Part shown: positions 28,077-36,325 of the stretch, piece after piece
How the letters are laid out: each line of letters starts with the position of its first letter
Numbering within the stretch: the first letter of the stretch is position 1
NCBI RefSeq assembly: GCF_014295035.1
Contig: NZ_CP060404.1
Span: 4,186,501-4,250,500, forward strand
Direction: 5' to 3'
DNA from: Streptomyces buecherae
Lineage (GTDB): Bacteria > Actinomycetota > Actinomycetes > Streptomycetales > Streptomycetaceae
DNA: 64,000 nt
Notes under the pieces: generated by a model
What the model was told of the DNA's origin: nothing
Database searches by the model: none
The model's input: only the letters and a program-made list of their open reading frames with translations
Position numbers and translations under genes: made by a program

Positions 28077-28685
28077 CTACGTGATGGGGAAGTCGAAATA
28101 CGTGTCCGGATAAGGCTCCGCCCTCAGCGTGTAATGCCACCACTCGCACGCGTAAGCGGCGAATCCGCAAGCCTCCATGATCGAACGCAGGTGTTCCCGG
28201 TGCGTCGCTTCGGCCTGGGTGATTCCCGCCGCGCCGTGATGGGAGAGGGAATCCATCAGGTCGTGGCCGCCGCCCATGGGGGCGAGTTCGCCGGTGGTCA
28301 GGTCGTACAGCGTGAGATCGACGGTGCTGCCTCGGCTGTGACCCGACTTGGCGGCCACGTACCCCTTTTCGAACATTTCGGCCCGGTCGATGTTCGGGTA
28401 GTGCCGCGCCTTTGTCCGGCCGTCCTCCGGCTGTCGCGACCAGCGCAGAAAGCAGTCGACGGCGCGCTGAGGGCGGTAGCCGTCCCAGAGCACCAGGCCG
28501 AAGCCGAGGGACTCGGCCTTCTCCTGGGCACGTTCCAGCGCCGCGCACAGGGTCCTCGTACCGACGATGCGGTTGGTCAGGTACCCGTCCACCGGCTTTC
28601 CGGTGAAGTTGTCCCAGGTGGCGTACTTGGCGTCCCACCGTATTCCGGGTATGAGTTCGTCCACGAAGACGAAGTCGTCCCTCAT
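28077..28685 (-). CDS. vanX: VanX D-Ala-D-Ala dipeptidase
   Basis: VanX hydrolyses D-Ala-D-Ala and so removes the normal glycopeptide target precursor. The 202-residue product is full length for VanX and its zinc site sits at the family positions. His116 and Asp123 are in SGHSRGSTVD, and His184 is in ECEWWHY-like CEWWHY with catalytic Glu181. Arg71 in DGYRPQ is the transition-state residue. The ATG overlaps the vanA stop, so translation is coupled within vanH-vanA-vanX. No signal peptide is seen, as expected for a cytoplasmic enzyme. Confidence 0.96.
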   Translation of the reverse strand: MRDDFVFVDELIPGIRWDAKYATWDNFTGKPVDGYLTNRIVGTRTLCAALERAQEKAESLGFGLVLWDGYRPQRAVDCFLRWSRQPEDGRTKARHYPNIDRAEMFEKGYVAAKSGHSRGSTVDLTLYDLTTGELAPMGGGHDLMDSLSHHGAAGITQAEATHREHLRSIMEACGFAAYACEWWHYTLRAEPYPDTYFDFPIT

Positions 28686-29722
28686 CGGTTTTCCCCCGCC
28701 AACGCCAGCGACACCGTACGGTCGATCACCTCGGACATCGAAAGGCCCGCCGCCGCCATCATGCGCGGATAGCGGCTGTACGAGGTCATCCCGGGAAAGG
28801 TGTTGACCTCGTTGAGGACCACCTCGCCGTCCTCCGTGAGGAACATGTCCACTCGCGCCAGCCCGCCGCAGCCCAGGGCGCGGTATACGGCCCTGGCCGT
28901 TTCCTGGGCGAGTGCTCGTGCCTCTTCCGGTATGTCGGCGGGCACGATCGCCTTCGAGTTGTCGGAACCGGTCTCCGGCGCGTCCTCCTGGTGGATGCGG
29001 AAGAAACCGTGCGACAGGGCGATGCGGTCCACCTCGCCCGTGACCACGTCCGGCCCGTTCCCCAGCAGGGCGCATCCGATCTCGCTGCCGACGACGGCCT
29101 CTTCGATCAGCACCTTCGCGTCATATCGCCGTGCGAGGTCCACCGCGCCCCGCAATTCCGCTTCCTCGGTCACCTTCGTCACGCCGAAGGACGACCCCGA
29201 GCGGGCGGGCTTCACGAAGACCGGGTAGCTGAGCCGCGTGGCGTCGAACGTCTCGTGCGCAGCGACGGTCCAGAACTTCGGTGTGGCGATTCCGGCGCTC
29301 GCGGCGACGAGATAGGTGAGGGACTTGTCCATGCACAGCGCGGAACTCTGGATGTCACAGCCGACGTAGGGGATGCCGGAGAGTTCCAGCAGGCCCTGGA
29401 TCGCGCCGTCCTCGCCGAGCGTGCCGTGCAGCACGGGCACCACGACGTCCAGCCTGACCTTCTCGTACCGCCCCCGCTCCTCGACGAGCAGCCCGTGCAC
29501 ACCGCTGTCCGGCGTGAGCACGGCCGGACGGCAGTCGCCGCGCTCCCAGTCCGCTGCGGGCCCGTCACAGAGCCGCCACGCGCCGCTCCTGGTGACCCCG
29601 ACGTAGAAGGGTTCGTACTTCTCGACGTCGAGGTTTCGGGCGACCTCACACGCGGACTTGATGGATATCGGGTGTTCCTCGGAACGCCCCCCGAACAGAA
29701 TCCCGACCTTCAACCTAGCCAT
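28682..29722 (-). CDS. vanA: D-alanine--D-lactate ligase (VanA type)
   Basis: This ATP-grasp enzyme joins D-Ala to D-lactate to make the depsipeptide that vancomycin binds poorly. The 346-residue product starts KVGILFGGRSEEHPIS. The omega loop reads FRIHQEDAPETGS, with His244 at the VanA position that favours lactate; D-Ala-D-Ala ligases have a YDYxxKY loop here instead. The end matches NEVNTFPGMTSYSRYPRMM of the family. It overlaps vanH by eight bases and vanX by four. A true ligase for D-Lac is well supported. Confidence 0.96.
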   Translation of the reverse strand: MARLKVGILFGGRSEEHPISIKSACEVARNLDVEKYEPFYVGVTRSGAWRLCDGPAADWERGDCRPAVLTPDSGVHGLLVEERGRYEKVRLDVVVPVLHGTLGEDGAIQGLLELSGIPYVGCDIQSSALCMDKSLTYLVAASAGIATPKFWTVAAHETFDATRLSYPVFVKPARSGSSFGVTKVTEEAELRGAVDLARRYDAKVLIEEAVVGSEIGCALLGNGPDVVTGEVDRIALSHGFFRIHQEDAPETGSDNSKAIVPADIPEEARALAQETARAVYRALGCGGLARVDMFLTEDGEVVLNEVNTFPGMTSYSRYPRMMAAAGLSMSEVIDRTVSLALAGENR

Positions 29723-30692
29723 GCCGGTTCTCGCTTTCGAATGTCAGACAGTTGGTGAGGGAGTTCTCGACGGTGTCGCGCAGGGCGTGGTCCGTGTAGT
29801 ACGCGGTGTGCGGGCTGATCAGCACGTTCGGCAGCTCTTGCAGGCGCACCAGCGCCTTGCTCGCGATGGGCTTGTTCCGGCAGTCGGCGTAGAAAACGCC
29901 CTCCTCCCCTTCGAGGACGTCCAGCGCCGCGCCGCCCAGTTCGCCGCTCTCCAGGGCCTGGAGGAGGGCTTCGGTATCGATGAGGGCACCGCGTCCCGTG
30001 TTGACGATCAGCGCGTCGCGCTTCATCCGCGCCATGCGCCGCCGGTTCAGCAGGTGGTGGGTCCGCGCGGTGAGCGGCGTATGCAGCGAGACCAGGTCGC
30101 TGCGCTCCAGCAATTCGTCGAGCGGGACGTAACGGGCGTCGGTCCCAGGGTGGGGATCGTGGGCCAGTATTCGACAACCGAATCCCCGCAGCCGGTCCAC
30201 GACCGCCGCGCCGATACGCCCCGTGCCCACCACTCCGACGGTCAGGTCGCGCAGCTCACGCCCGCGCGCTTCGCTCGCCCGGTAATCGTGTACGTCCGTC
30301 CGACGGATAATGGATTTCGCGTCCCGTACCGCCATCAACATCAGCATCAACGTGTAGTCGGCCACGCTGTCCGGCGAATAGCTGACGTTTCCGACCGAGA
30401 TGCCGAGGCCGGCGGCGTATTCCACGTCGATGTGGTTGTATCCGATGCTCCGCGTGGAGACGTACGCCACGCCGGCCTGGCCGAGCGCGCGCAGCGTGGC
30501 CCGGGATACGGGTGCCTTGTGGCCGACGCTGACGCATCGGCTACCCACCGCCAATTCGCTGTTGGCCTCGGTCACCGGTGCTTCGGTGATGGTCGTCGTC
30601 ACGCCGAAACGAGGGGCCAGTTCTCGGAACAAAACGGCCTCATCTGGGCCGCACCCGAATATCGCGATGTGGGCCGGTTTGCTGTTGGTCAT
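29715..30692 (-). CDS. vanH: D-lactate dehydrogenase VanH
   Basis: VanH reduces pyruvate to D-lactate with NAD(P)H for VanA. The 325-residue product is a D-2-hydroxyacid dehydrogenase: the Rossmann motif VGVVGTGRIGAAV and the catalytic set Arg (NTGRGALID), Glu (DVLEGEEG) and His (ISPHTAYYT). RSIGYNHIDVEYA is a typical VanH/LdhA segment. The ATG at 30692 has no clear ribosome site; an in-frame TTG four codons upstream is an alternative. It is the first gene of vanHAX and is divergent from murF2 across a region holding the candidate VanR operator. Confidence 0.95.
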   Translation of the reverse strand: MTNSKPAHIAIFGCGPDEAVLFRELAPRFGVTTTITEAPVTEANSELAVGSRCVSVGHKAPVSRATLRALGQAGVAYVSTRSIGYNHIDVEYAAGLGISVGNVSYSPDSVADYTLMLMLMAVRDAKSIIRRTDVHDYRASEARGRELRDLTVGVVGTGRIGAAVVDRLRGFGCRILAHDPHPGTDARYVPLDELLERSDLVSLHTPLTARTHHLLNRRRMARMKRDALIVNTGRGALIDTEALLQALESGELGGAALDVLEGEEGVFYADCRNKPIASKALVRLQELPNVLISPHTAYYTDHALRDTVENSLTNCLTFESENRHG

Positions 30693-30754
30693 GCGCTCAG
30701 TCAACGCGGCGCGGCGTTGCCGGAACGTATGGGCTTTTCGATATGCCGGCGATA
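30693..30754. promoter_or_regulatory. Candidate VanR operator/promoter element, copy A (vanH/murF2)
   Basis: This 62-bp element matches 33671-33732 at 49 of 62 positions, in the same orientation and at the same distance from a leftward ATG. It contains CGATA at 30739 and again at 30750, an 11-bp direct repeat suited to an OmpR-type regulator, and a conserved CGTAT (CATACG-like -10 candidate on the minus strand) at 30726. It lies between divergent vanH and murF2. Confidence 0.75.
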
Positions 30755-30864
30755 TGCCCGACCGCCTTGACTGGCGGCATGCCGTTCAACGAATCAGCCA
30801 CCATCCGCTCCGGCAGGTGCCCCACCGGCCTGTCCCCGCGCCGCGGCCCGCGCGCCGTGCGGTC

Positions 30865-32208
30865 ATGATCCCGCTCAGCCTCGGCGCGATCGCCGAGATC
30901 GTCGGCGGGACGGTCGCGGGCGAGCGCTCCGTGACCGTGACCGCGCCGGCCGTGCTCGACGGCCGGCAGGCCGAGCCGGGCGGCCTCTTCGTCGCGTTCG
31001 CCGGCGACCACGTCGACGGGCACGACTACGCGGGTCAGGCCGGCCGGGCCGGCGCGGTGGCGGTGCTCGGCTCCCGGCCCACGCCGCTGCCCACCGTCGT
31101 CGTCGAGGACGCGCGGGCCGCGCTCCAGGCGCTCGCCGTGCACGTCGTGGGCCGGCTGCGCGACGGCCTGACCGTGCTCGCGCTGACCGGCTCCCAGGGC
31201 AAGACCGGCACCAAGGACCTGCTGGCCGCCATCCTCACGGGCGCCGGCCCGACGACCGCCACGATCGGCACCCTCAACAACGGGCTCGGCGTTCCGCTGA
31301 CCATGCTGCGCGCCGACGAGACCACCCGGTTCCTCGTCCTGGAGATGGGCGCCCGCAACGTCGGCGACATCGCCGAACTCACCGCCCTGGTCGCGCCCGA
31401 CATCGCCGTCGTCCTCAACGTCGGCCAGGCCCACATCGGCGAGTTCGGGTCGCGCGCGGCGATCGCGCGGACCAAGGGCGAGCTGGTGCGGGGGCTGGCG
31501 CCCGGCGGCATCGCCGTGCTCAACGCCGACGACCCCCGGGTGCTCGCGATGCGCTCGCTCACCGAAGGGCCGGTGCTCACCTTCGGCCGGACCGCCCGCG
31601 CCACCGTGCGGGCCCTCGACCCAACCCTCGACCACCTCGGCCGACCCACCTTCACGCTACGGACCTCCGCCGCCTCCGCCCCCGTCACGCTGTCGGTCCC
31701 CGGCGCCCACCAGGCGCTCAACGCGGCGGCTGCCACGGCGGCGGCGCTGGCCGCCGGTGTCCCGCTCACCATGGCCACGACGGCGCTCGCCACCGCCTCG
31801 CTGTCGCGGTGGCGCATGGAACTGCGCGACCTCACCGGTGGCGCGAGGCTGCTCAACGACTCCTACAACGCCAACCCCGACTCGACCCGCGCCGGCCTGG
31901 ACGCGCTGGCGGCGATCGAGGGCAAGCGCCGCATCGCCGTACTCGGCGAGATGCTCGAACTCGGCGACGCCAGCGAGGCCGAGCACCGCGCCGTCGGCGC
32001 GTACGCCGCCGCCCGGGCCGACGTCGTGGTCGCCGTCGGCGACGGCGCCCGCCCGGTCGCCGACGGCGCGGGCGAACGGGCGGTACCGCTGGCCGACAAC
32101 GACGCGACCATCCACTGGCTGGGCGGCCACCTCGCCGCGGGCGACGTCGTCCTCGTCAAGGCGTCGCGCGGCGCCCGCCTCGACCTGGTCGCCGCCGCGC
32201 TCACCTGA
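30865..32208 (+). CDS. murF2: MurF-like D-Ala-D-Lac-adding ligase (MurF2)
   Basis: MurF joins a D-Ala-D-X dipeptide to UDP-MurNAc-tripeptide. The 447-residue product has the Mur ligase nucleotide loop TGSQGKTGTKD, the central domain LEMGARNVGDIAELT with NVGQAHIGEFGS, and the C-terminal DSYNANPDSTRAGLDAL and GEMLELGD motifs. A housekeeping murF normally lies in the dcw cluster, so this is a second copy. MurF paralogues accompany vanHAX in several glycopeptide producers, where they are thought to handle D-Ala-D-Lac. The ATG has no strong ribosome site; the divergent vanH promoter region lies upstream. Confidence 0.9.
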   Translation: MIPLSLGAIAEIVGGTVAGERSVTVTAPAVLDGRQAEPGGLFVAFAGDHVDGHDYAGQAGRAGAVAVLGSRPTPLPTVVVEDARAALQALAVHVVGRLRDGLTVLALTGSQGKTGTKDLLAAILTGAGPTTATIGTLNNGLGVPLTMLRADETTRFLVLEMGARNVGDIAELTALVAPDIAVVLNVGQAHIGEFGSRAAIARTKGELVRGLAPGGIAVLNADDPRVLAMRSLTEGPVLTFGRTARATVRALDPTLDHLGRPTFTLRTSAASAPVTLSVPGAHQALNAAAATAAALAAGVPLTMATTALATASLSRWRMELRDLTGGARLLNDSYNANPDSTRAGLDALAAIEGKRRIAVLGEMLELGDASEAEHRAVGAYAAARADVVVAVGDGARPVADGAGERAVPLADNDATIHWLGGHLAAGDVVLVKASRGARLDLVAAALT

Positions 32209-32290
32209 CCAGGCGAGCGCGGACGCGGACGTGGACGCGTCCACGAACGCGTAGGCGGTCGTGGACGGGTACGTGGACGTAGTCGGGTAC

Positions 32291-32336
32291 GTGGGCCCCG
32301 GCGGCCGAGGGCCGGGGCCCGGGAGCCGGGGCCCAC
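32291..32336. terminator. Bidirectional terminator between murF2 and vanK
   Basis: GTGGGCCCCGGC at 32291 pairs perfectly with 32325-32336; an internal GCCGGGGCCC at 32311 could pair instead. It lies between convergent genes. Upstream at 32218-32290 is a short GTGGACG-rich repetitive stretch. Confidence 0.7.
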
Positions 32337-32408
32337 GCTGGCCAGGGCACCTCGCACCACCCAGGCCGCGCGCCGGCAACCGCTGCCGCGCGAAGCGGTG
32401 AGCCAGGC

Positions 32409-33521
32409 TCAGCGCCCGCGCCGCCGCATGTAGAAGTCGAAGGCCCGGTAGACGCCGGGCCGCAGCGGCAGGTCCCACTCGCCGACGTACCGCACCGCCT
32501 GCCCGCCGGTGCCGACCTTGAACTGGATCAGCCCGACGTGCGGGTCGTCGGCGTCCAGGGTGGGGGTGATGCCGCGCAGGTCGTAGACGTCGCAGCCGGC
32601 CGCCAGCGAGTCGCGGATCATCGCCCACTGGCAGGCGTTGGAGCCGCGCACCTCGCGCTTGGCGGTGGAGGAGGCGCCGTACGAGTACCACGCGTGCCCG
32701 CCCACGCGGATCAGGATGCTGGCGGCGACCAGGTCGCCCTGGTGGTGGGCCAGGTAGAGCTTGATCCGCTCGGGGTCCTCGGCGCTCAACGCCGCGAACA
32801 TGGTCTCGAAGTAACGCAGCGGCCGTGGCGTGAAGCGGTCGCGCTCCGCGGTGTGGACGTAGAGGTCGTGGAAGGCCCTCAGGTCCGCGCCGACCGTGAC
32901 CTCGACCCCCTCCTTGGCCGCCTTCTTGATGTTGCGGCGCCACTGCTGGTTCATGCCCCGGAGCACGTCGTCCGCGCTCTTGCCGGCCAGCGGGACCTCG
33001 TACTTGAACTGCGGGTGTCCGACCCCGAACCCGTCCCGCGGGTTCTGTGACCGCCAGCCGGCGTCCCTGAGCCGGCTGGTCACGCTGGCACCGACCGGGT
33101 CGACGTACCGGCTGGGCAGGTCGGTGAGGTGCCGGCTGCCCGGGTCGGCGATGCCCTCCTTCACCTGGGTGGCGCTCCAGGTGTCCGTGCACACCGGCGG
33201 GCCGAGCCGGATCGCGAACGCGCCGCGCGCCTTGAGGTACGTCGCCAGCGGGTCCAGCCACGGGGCGAGGTCGCCGCTCCAGTCGATGACCGGTCCCTCG
33301 GGCAGGTAGGCCAGCGTGTAGCGGTCGAGTCGCGGCACCGGGCGGTGCAGTACGAGCCCGGTGCCGACCAGCCGCCCGCCGTCGAACCAGCCGAGGGACT
33401 CGCTGCGCCACTCGGTCTTGACGCGGCCCCAGGCCGGGGTCTGCAGGAAGCTGACCGATCGCTGGGTCCGCACGAACGCGAAGTGCTCGGTGGCGAGTAT
33501 CCGCCCGACGGTCAGCCGCAC
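32409..33521 (-). CDS. vanK: VanK: FemX/Fem-family aminoacyltransferase
   Basis: VanK adds the Gly cross-bridge residue to the Lys/DAP side chain of D-Lac-ending precursors, which the normal Fem enzyme cannot use; it is essential for Streptomyces glycopeptide resistance. The 370-residue product has two GNAT-like subdomains typical of Fem ligases. RGMNQQWRRNIKKAAKEGVEVTVG marks the linker helix, and YSYGASSTAKREVRGSNACQWAMI with DVYDLRGI marks the second substrate site. The GTG start follows GGGAGG. An upstream 52-codon reading frame overlaps it. Assignment as VanK rather than housekeeping FemX rests on its place in the van block. Confidence 0.9.
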   Translation of the reverse strand: MRLTVGRILATEHFAFVRTQRSVSFLQTPAWGRVKTEWRSESLGWFDGGRLVGTGLVLHRPVPRLDRYTLAYLPEGPVIDWSGDLAPWLDPLATYLKARGAFAIRLGPPVCTDTWSATQVKEGIADPGSRHLTDLPSRYVDPVGASVTSRLRDAGWRSQNPRDGFGVGHPQFKYEVPLAGKSADDVLRGMNQQWRRNIKKAAKEGVEVTVGADLRAFHDLYVHTAERDRFTPRPLRYFETMFAALSAEDPERIKLYLAHHQGDLVAASILIRVGGHAWYSYGASSTAKREVRGSNACQWAMIRDSLAAGCDVYDLRGITPTLDADDPHVGLIQFKVGTGGQAVRYVGEWDLPLRPGVYRAFDFYMRRRGR

Positions 33522-33670
33522 GTCCGCCTCCCGCCGGCCACGGAGGAGGCGGGCACCGCGGACTGGACCGAGGGCTGCACCGAGGGTCGGACCGAGGGCC
33601 GCGCCAGGGGCCCGACCGAGGGGCGGACCGGGGCCCTGGCTGCTGTTCGTGCTGGTTCGCTGTACGCCAT
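33512..33670 (-). CDS. Possible 52-residue leader ORF upstream of vanK, with PSV repeats
   Basis: The frame opens at an ATG lying at exactly the same place in operator copy B as the vanH start lies in copy A. It ends with TGA ten bases inside the vanK start region, allowing coupled translation. It encodes a repetitive Pro/Ser/Val stretch (RPSVRPSVQPSVQ) from 12-bp DNA repeats based on CCCTCGGTC. No ribosome site is evident. It may be a genuine leader peptide or simply the untranslated leader of vanK; I cannot decide from the sequence. Confidence 0.35.
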   Translation of the reverse strand: MAYSEPARTAARAPVRPSVGPLARPSVRPSVQPSVQSAVPASSVAGGRRTCG

Positions 33671-33732
33671 GCGCCCAGTCAAGGCAGCGTGGTGTTGCCG
33701 GCGCGTATGCGGTTTTCGATACGTGGACGATA
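33671..33732. promoter_or_regulatory. Candidate VanR operator/promoter element, copy B (vanK/vanR)
   Basis: This is the second copy of the 62-bp element found at 30693-30754. CGATA repeats lie at 33717 and 33728 (11-bp spacing), and CGTAT-N10-ATACG at 33704-33723 is an inverted repeat that is almost retained in copy A. It separates the divergent vanK and vanRS units, so it could serve autoregulation of vanRS as well as vanK induction. Confidence 0.75.
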
Positions 33733-33757
33733 GGCGCCGGCTCCTAACCTGAGGAGC

Positions 33758-34453
33758 ATGCGTGTTCTGGTCGTCGAGGACGAGCCCTACATGGCAGAAG
33801 CCATCCGCGATGGCCTGCGCCTGGAAGCCATCGCCGCGGACATCGCGGGTGACGGCGACACCGCACTGGAGCTGCTCAGCGTCAACAGCTACGACATCGC
33901 CGTCCTCGACCGCGACATTCCAGGACCCTCAGGCGACGAGGTCGCCCGGCGCATCGTCGCCTCCGGCAGCGGCATGCCGATCCTGATGCTCACCGCCGCC
34001 GACCGCCTCGACGACAAGGCTTCCGGCTTCGGCCTCGGCGCCGACGACTACCTCACCAAGCCGTTCGAGCTGCAGGAACTCGTACTCCGGCTCAGGGCGC
34101 TCGACCGCAGGCGGGCCCATGCCCGACCCCCCGTACGAAAGATCGCGGACCTGCGCCTGGACCCGTTCCGCCGCGAGGTCTACCGCGACGACCGCTACGT
34201 CGCGCTCACCCGCAAGCAGTTCGCGGTACTCGAAGTCCTCGTCGCCGCCGAAGGCGGTGTGGTCAGCGCCGAAGAACTCCTGGAACGGGCGTGGGACGAG
34301 AACGCCGACCCGTTCACCAACGCCGTGCGCATCACGGTCTCCGCGCTGCGCAAACGCCTCGGCGAACCCGGGATCATCGCCACCGTGCCGGGCGTCGGCT
34401 ACCGCATCGACACGGCCGCGGGCACCGGGTCCGGAGGCGGCGGCCATGGATAG
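33758..34453 (+). CDS. vanR: VanR response regulator (OmpR/PhoB family)
   Basis: VanR activates the van genes when phosphorylated by VanS. The 231-residue product has a receiver domain (MRVLVVEDEP, phospho-acceptor Asp51 in AVLDRDIPG, Thr in LTAAD, Lys in YLTKPFEL) and a C-terminal winged helix (LTRKQFAVLEVLVAAEGGVVSAEELLERAW, then NAVRITVSALRKRLGEPG and VPGVGYRI). The Gly/Ser-rich C-terminal tail is extra. The stop lies inside the vanS start region, giving an eight-base overlap. It is divergent from vanK. Confidence 0.95.
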   Translation: MRVLVVEDEPYMAEAIRDGLRLEAIAADIAGDGDTALELLSVNSYDIAVLDRDIPGPSGDEVARRIVASGSGMPILMLTAADRLDDKASGFGLGADDYLTKPFELQELVLRLRALDRRRAHARPPVRKIADLRLDPFRREVYRDDRYVALTRKQFAVLEVLVAAEGGVVSAEELLERAWDENADPFTNAVRITVSALRKRLGEPGIIATVPGVGYRIDTAAGTGSGGGGHG

Positions 34454-35540
34454 GCGCCCGGGACTGAGCGTCCGCCTCAAACTCACCCTCAGCTACGCCG
34501 GGTTCCTGATGGTCGCGGGCCTCCTGTCGCTCGTCGCGGTGGGGGTGTACATGCTCCGCGCGGGGTGGCTGCAGACCAACGAGTCGGGAGCCGTACGAGA
34601 GACCCCGGGCATCCTCTTCGTAGAGGGTTTCGCCCCGACGGCGGCCCTGGTCATGGTGTTCCTCCTGGTCTTCGGCCTGCTGGGAGGGTGGCTCCTCGCC
34701 GGACGCATGCTCGCCCCCCTGGACCGCATCACCCGTGCCACCCGTACGGCCGCTGCCGGATCGCTCTCCCACCGGATCTGCCTCCCGGGCCGCGAGGACG
34801 AGTTCCGCGAACTCGCCGACGCCTTCGACACGATGCTCGCGCAGCTCGAAGCGCACGTGGAGGAGCAGCGGAGGTTCGCCGCCAACGCCTCGCACGAGCT
34901 GCGCACCCCGCTGGCGATCTCGAAGACCCTCATCGACGTCGCCCGCGCCGACCCCCACCACGACACCGGCGCGCTCGTCGACCGCCTGCACACCGTCAAC
35001 ACCCGGGCCATCGACCTCACCGAGGCGCTCCTCGTCCTCAGCCGCGCGGGCCAACGGTCCTTCACCCGGGAACCCGTCGACCTCTCCCTCGTCGCGGAGG
35101 AGGCCACCGAGACGCTGCTCCCGCTCGCGGAGAAGCACGGCGTCACCCTGGAGACCCGCGGCGATATCGCCCCCACGACCGGATCGCCCGCCCTGCTGCT
35201 CCAGTTGGTCACGAACCTCGTGCAGAACGCCATCGTGCACAACCTGCCCGCCGACGGCGGCGTGTGGGCGCACACCGAAGTCGGCCCGCGGACCGTGACG
35301 CTCACCGTCGAGAACACCGGCGAGCGCCTCAGCCCGCAACTGGTCGCCACCCTCACCGAACCCTTCCGGCGCGGCACCGACCGCATCCACACCGACCAGG
35401 CCGGCGTCGGCCTGGGCCTGGCCATCGCCAAAACCATCACCCAGGCCCACGACGGCACCCTCACCCTCACCCCACGCCCCGCCGGCGGATTGCGGGTCAG
35501 GGTGGAGTTGCCGGCGACATCCGCGTCGGCCGACGGGTGA
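34446..35540 (+). CDS. vanS: VanS sensor histidine kinase
   Basis: VanS detects glycopeptides, or the glycopeptide-lipid II complex, and controls VanR phosphorylation. The 364-residue product has two membrane helices (about residues 15-37 and 64-86) enclosing a very short external loop of about 26 residues, as in the S. coelicolor type that binds drug directly. A HAMP domain follows, then the phospho-acceptor His150 in NASHELRTPLA and the ATP-binding motifs NLVQNAIVHN, VENTGERL and GVGLGLAIAKTI. The ATG overlaps vanR. The range of inducing drugs cannot be read from the sequence. Confidence 0.95.
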   Translation: MDRRPGLSVRLKLTLSYAGFLMVAGLLSLVAVGVYMLRAGWLQTNESGAVRETPGILFVEGFAPTAALVMVFLLVFGLLGGWLLAGRMLAPLDRITRATRTAAAGSLSHRICLPGREDEFRELADAFDTMLAQLEAHVEEQRRFAANASHELRTPLAISKTLIDVARADPHHDTGALVDRLHTVNTRAIDLTEALLVLSRAGQRSFTREPVDLSLVAEEATETLLPLAEKHGVTLETRGDIAPTTGSPALLLQLVTNLVQNAIVHNLPADGGVWAHTEVGPRTVTLTVENTGERLSPQLVATLTEPFRRGTDRIHTDQAGVGLGLAIAKTITQAHDGTLTLTPRPAGGLRVRVELPATSASADG

Positions 35541-35752
35541 GGGCCCGGCGAACCGGCAGCCCCCGTCGCCGGGCCTGGCACGGGCGCGGGCAGGATACGC
35601 CGTCGCGGGCGCCTACTCCGGGAGTCGAAGAGCGCCGGGCCCCGCTCGCCGGGAAGCGGCAACAACTACGCTGAGACCAGGTGCCTGGCCCGTGTCCGCG
35701 CCTCGGCGACCAGGCCCCTGATTCGCTCCCTACGCAGCGCTTGGAGGAAGCC

Positions 35753-36325
35753 GTGACCATCGGACTCCCCGACTGGATGATCCCGCCCAGGCCCAGCGGC
35801 TGGGAGGCCGACGACCTGGACCACCTTCCGCAAGCACCGCGGCACACCGAGCTGATCGACGGAGCCCTCATCTTCATGATGTCGCCACAGCGGTCCTGGC
35901 ACTCCCGACTGGTGGAGAACATGACGTTCGCCCTGCGCCAGGCGGCCCCCGCCGGGTACGAGGTCGAGCGGGAGATGACCGTCCGCCTCGACAACAAGAG
36001 CCGCCCGGAACCCGACATCCTGGTGACCACCGCCGCCTACCGCCCCGACCGCACCTGGTACGCGCCCGACGACGTCGCTCTCGTCATCGAGGTGGTCTCG
36101 GAGGAGTCGGCTGACCGCGACCGCTCCCTCAAGCCCTTCAAGTACGCCCAGGCCAGGATCGCCCACTTCTGGCGCGTCGAGGACGAAGCCGGCGCTCCCG
36201 CCGTGCACACCTACGAGCTCGACCTTATGACCCACGCCTACGTGCCCACCGGCATCCACCGAACCCGACTGAAGACGACCGTCCCGTTCGACCTCGACAT
36301 CGGCCTCACCAATCTGGTGCCCTGA
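35753..36325 (+). CDS. Uma2 family putative endonuclease (DUF820)
   Basis: The 190-residue product has the restriction-endonuclease-like Uma2 fold: HTELIDGALIFMMSPQRSWHSRLVENM, then the catalytic-core pattern PEPDILVTT and VALVIEVVSEES, where the acidic residues and following hydrophobic strand fit a PD-(D/E)XK site. The family is expanded in Streptomyces and cyanobacteria, and its role is unknown. The GTG start has a clear GGAGG. It is the last gene before tRNA-Ala and may be part of the inserted block. Confidence 0.85.
   Translation: MTIGLPDWMIPPRPSGWEADDLDHLPQAPRHTELIDGALIFMMSPQRSWHSRLVENMTFALRQAAPAGYEVEREMTVRLDNKSRPEPDILVTTAAYRPDRTWYAPDDVALVIEVVSEESADRDRSLKPFKYAQARIAHFWRVEDEAGAPAVHTYELDLMTHAYVPTGIHRTRLKTTVPFDLDIGLTNLVP

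Noticed and set aside
35753..36325. Uma2 protein considered as a van-associated resistance function
   Set aside because: The family is widespread and unlinked to glycopeptide resistance; adjacency alone is not evidence.
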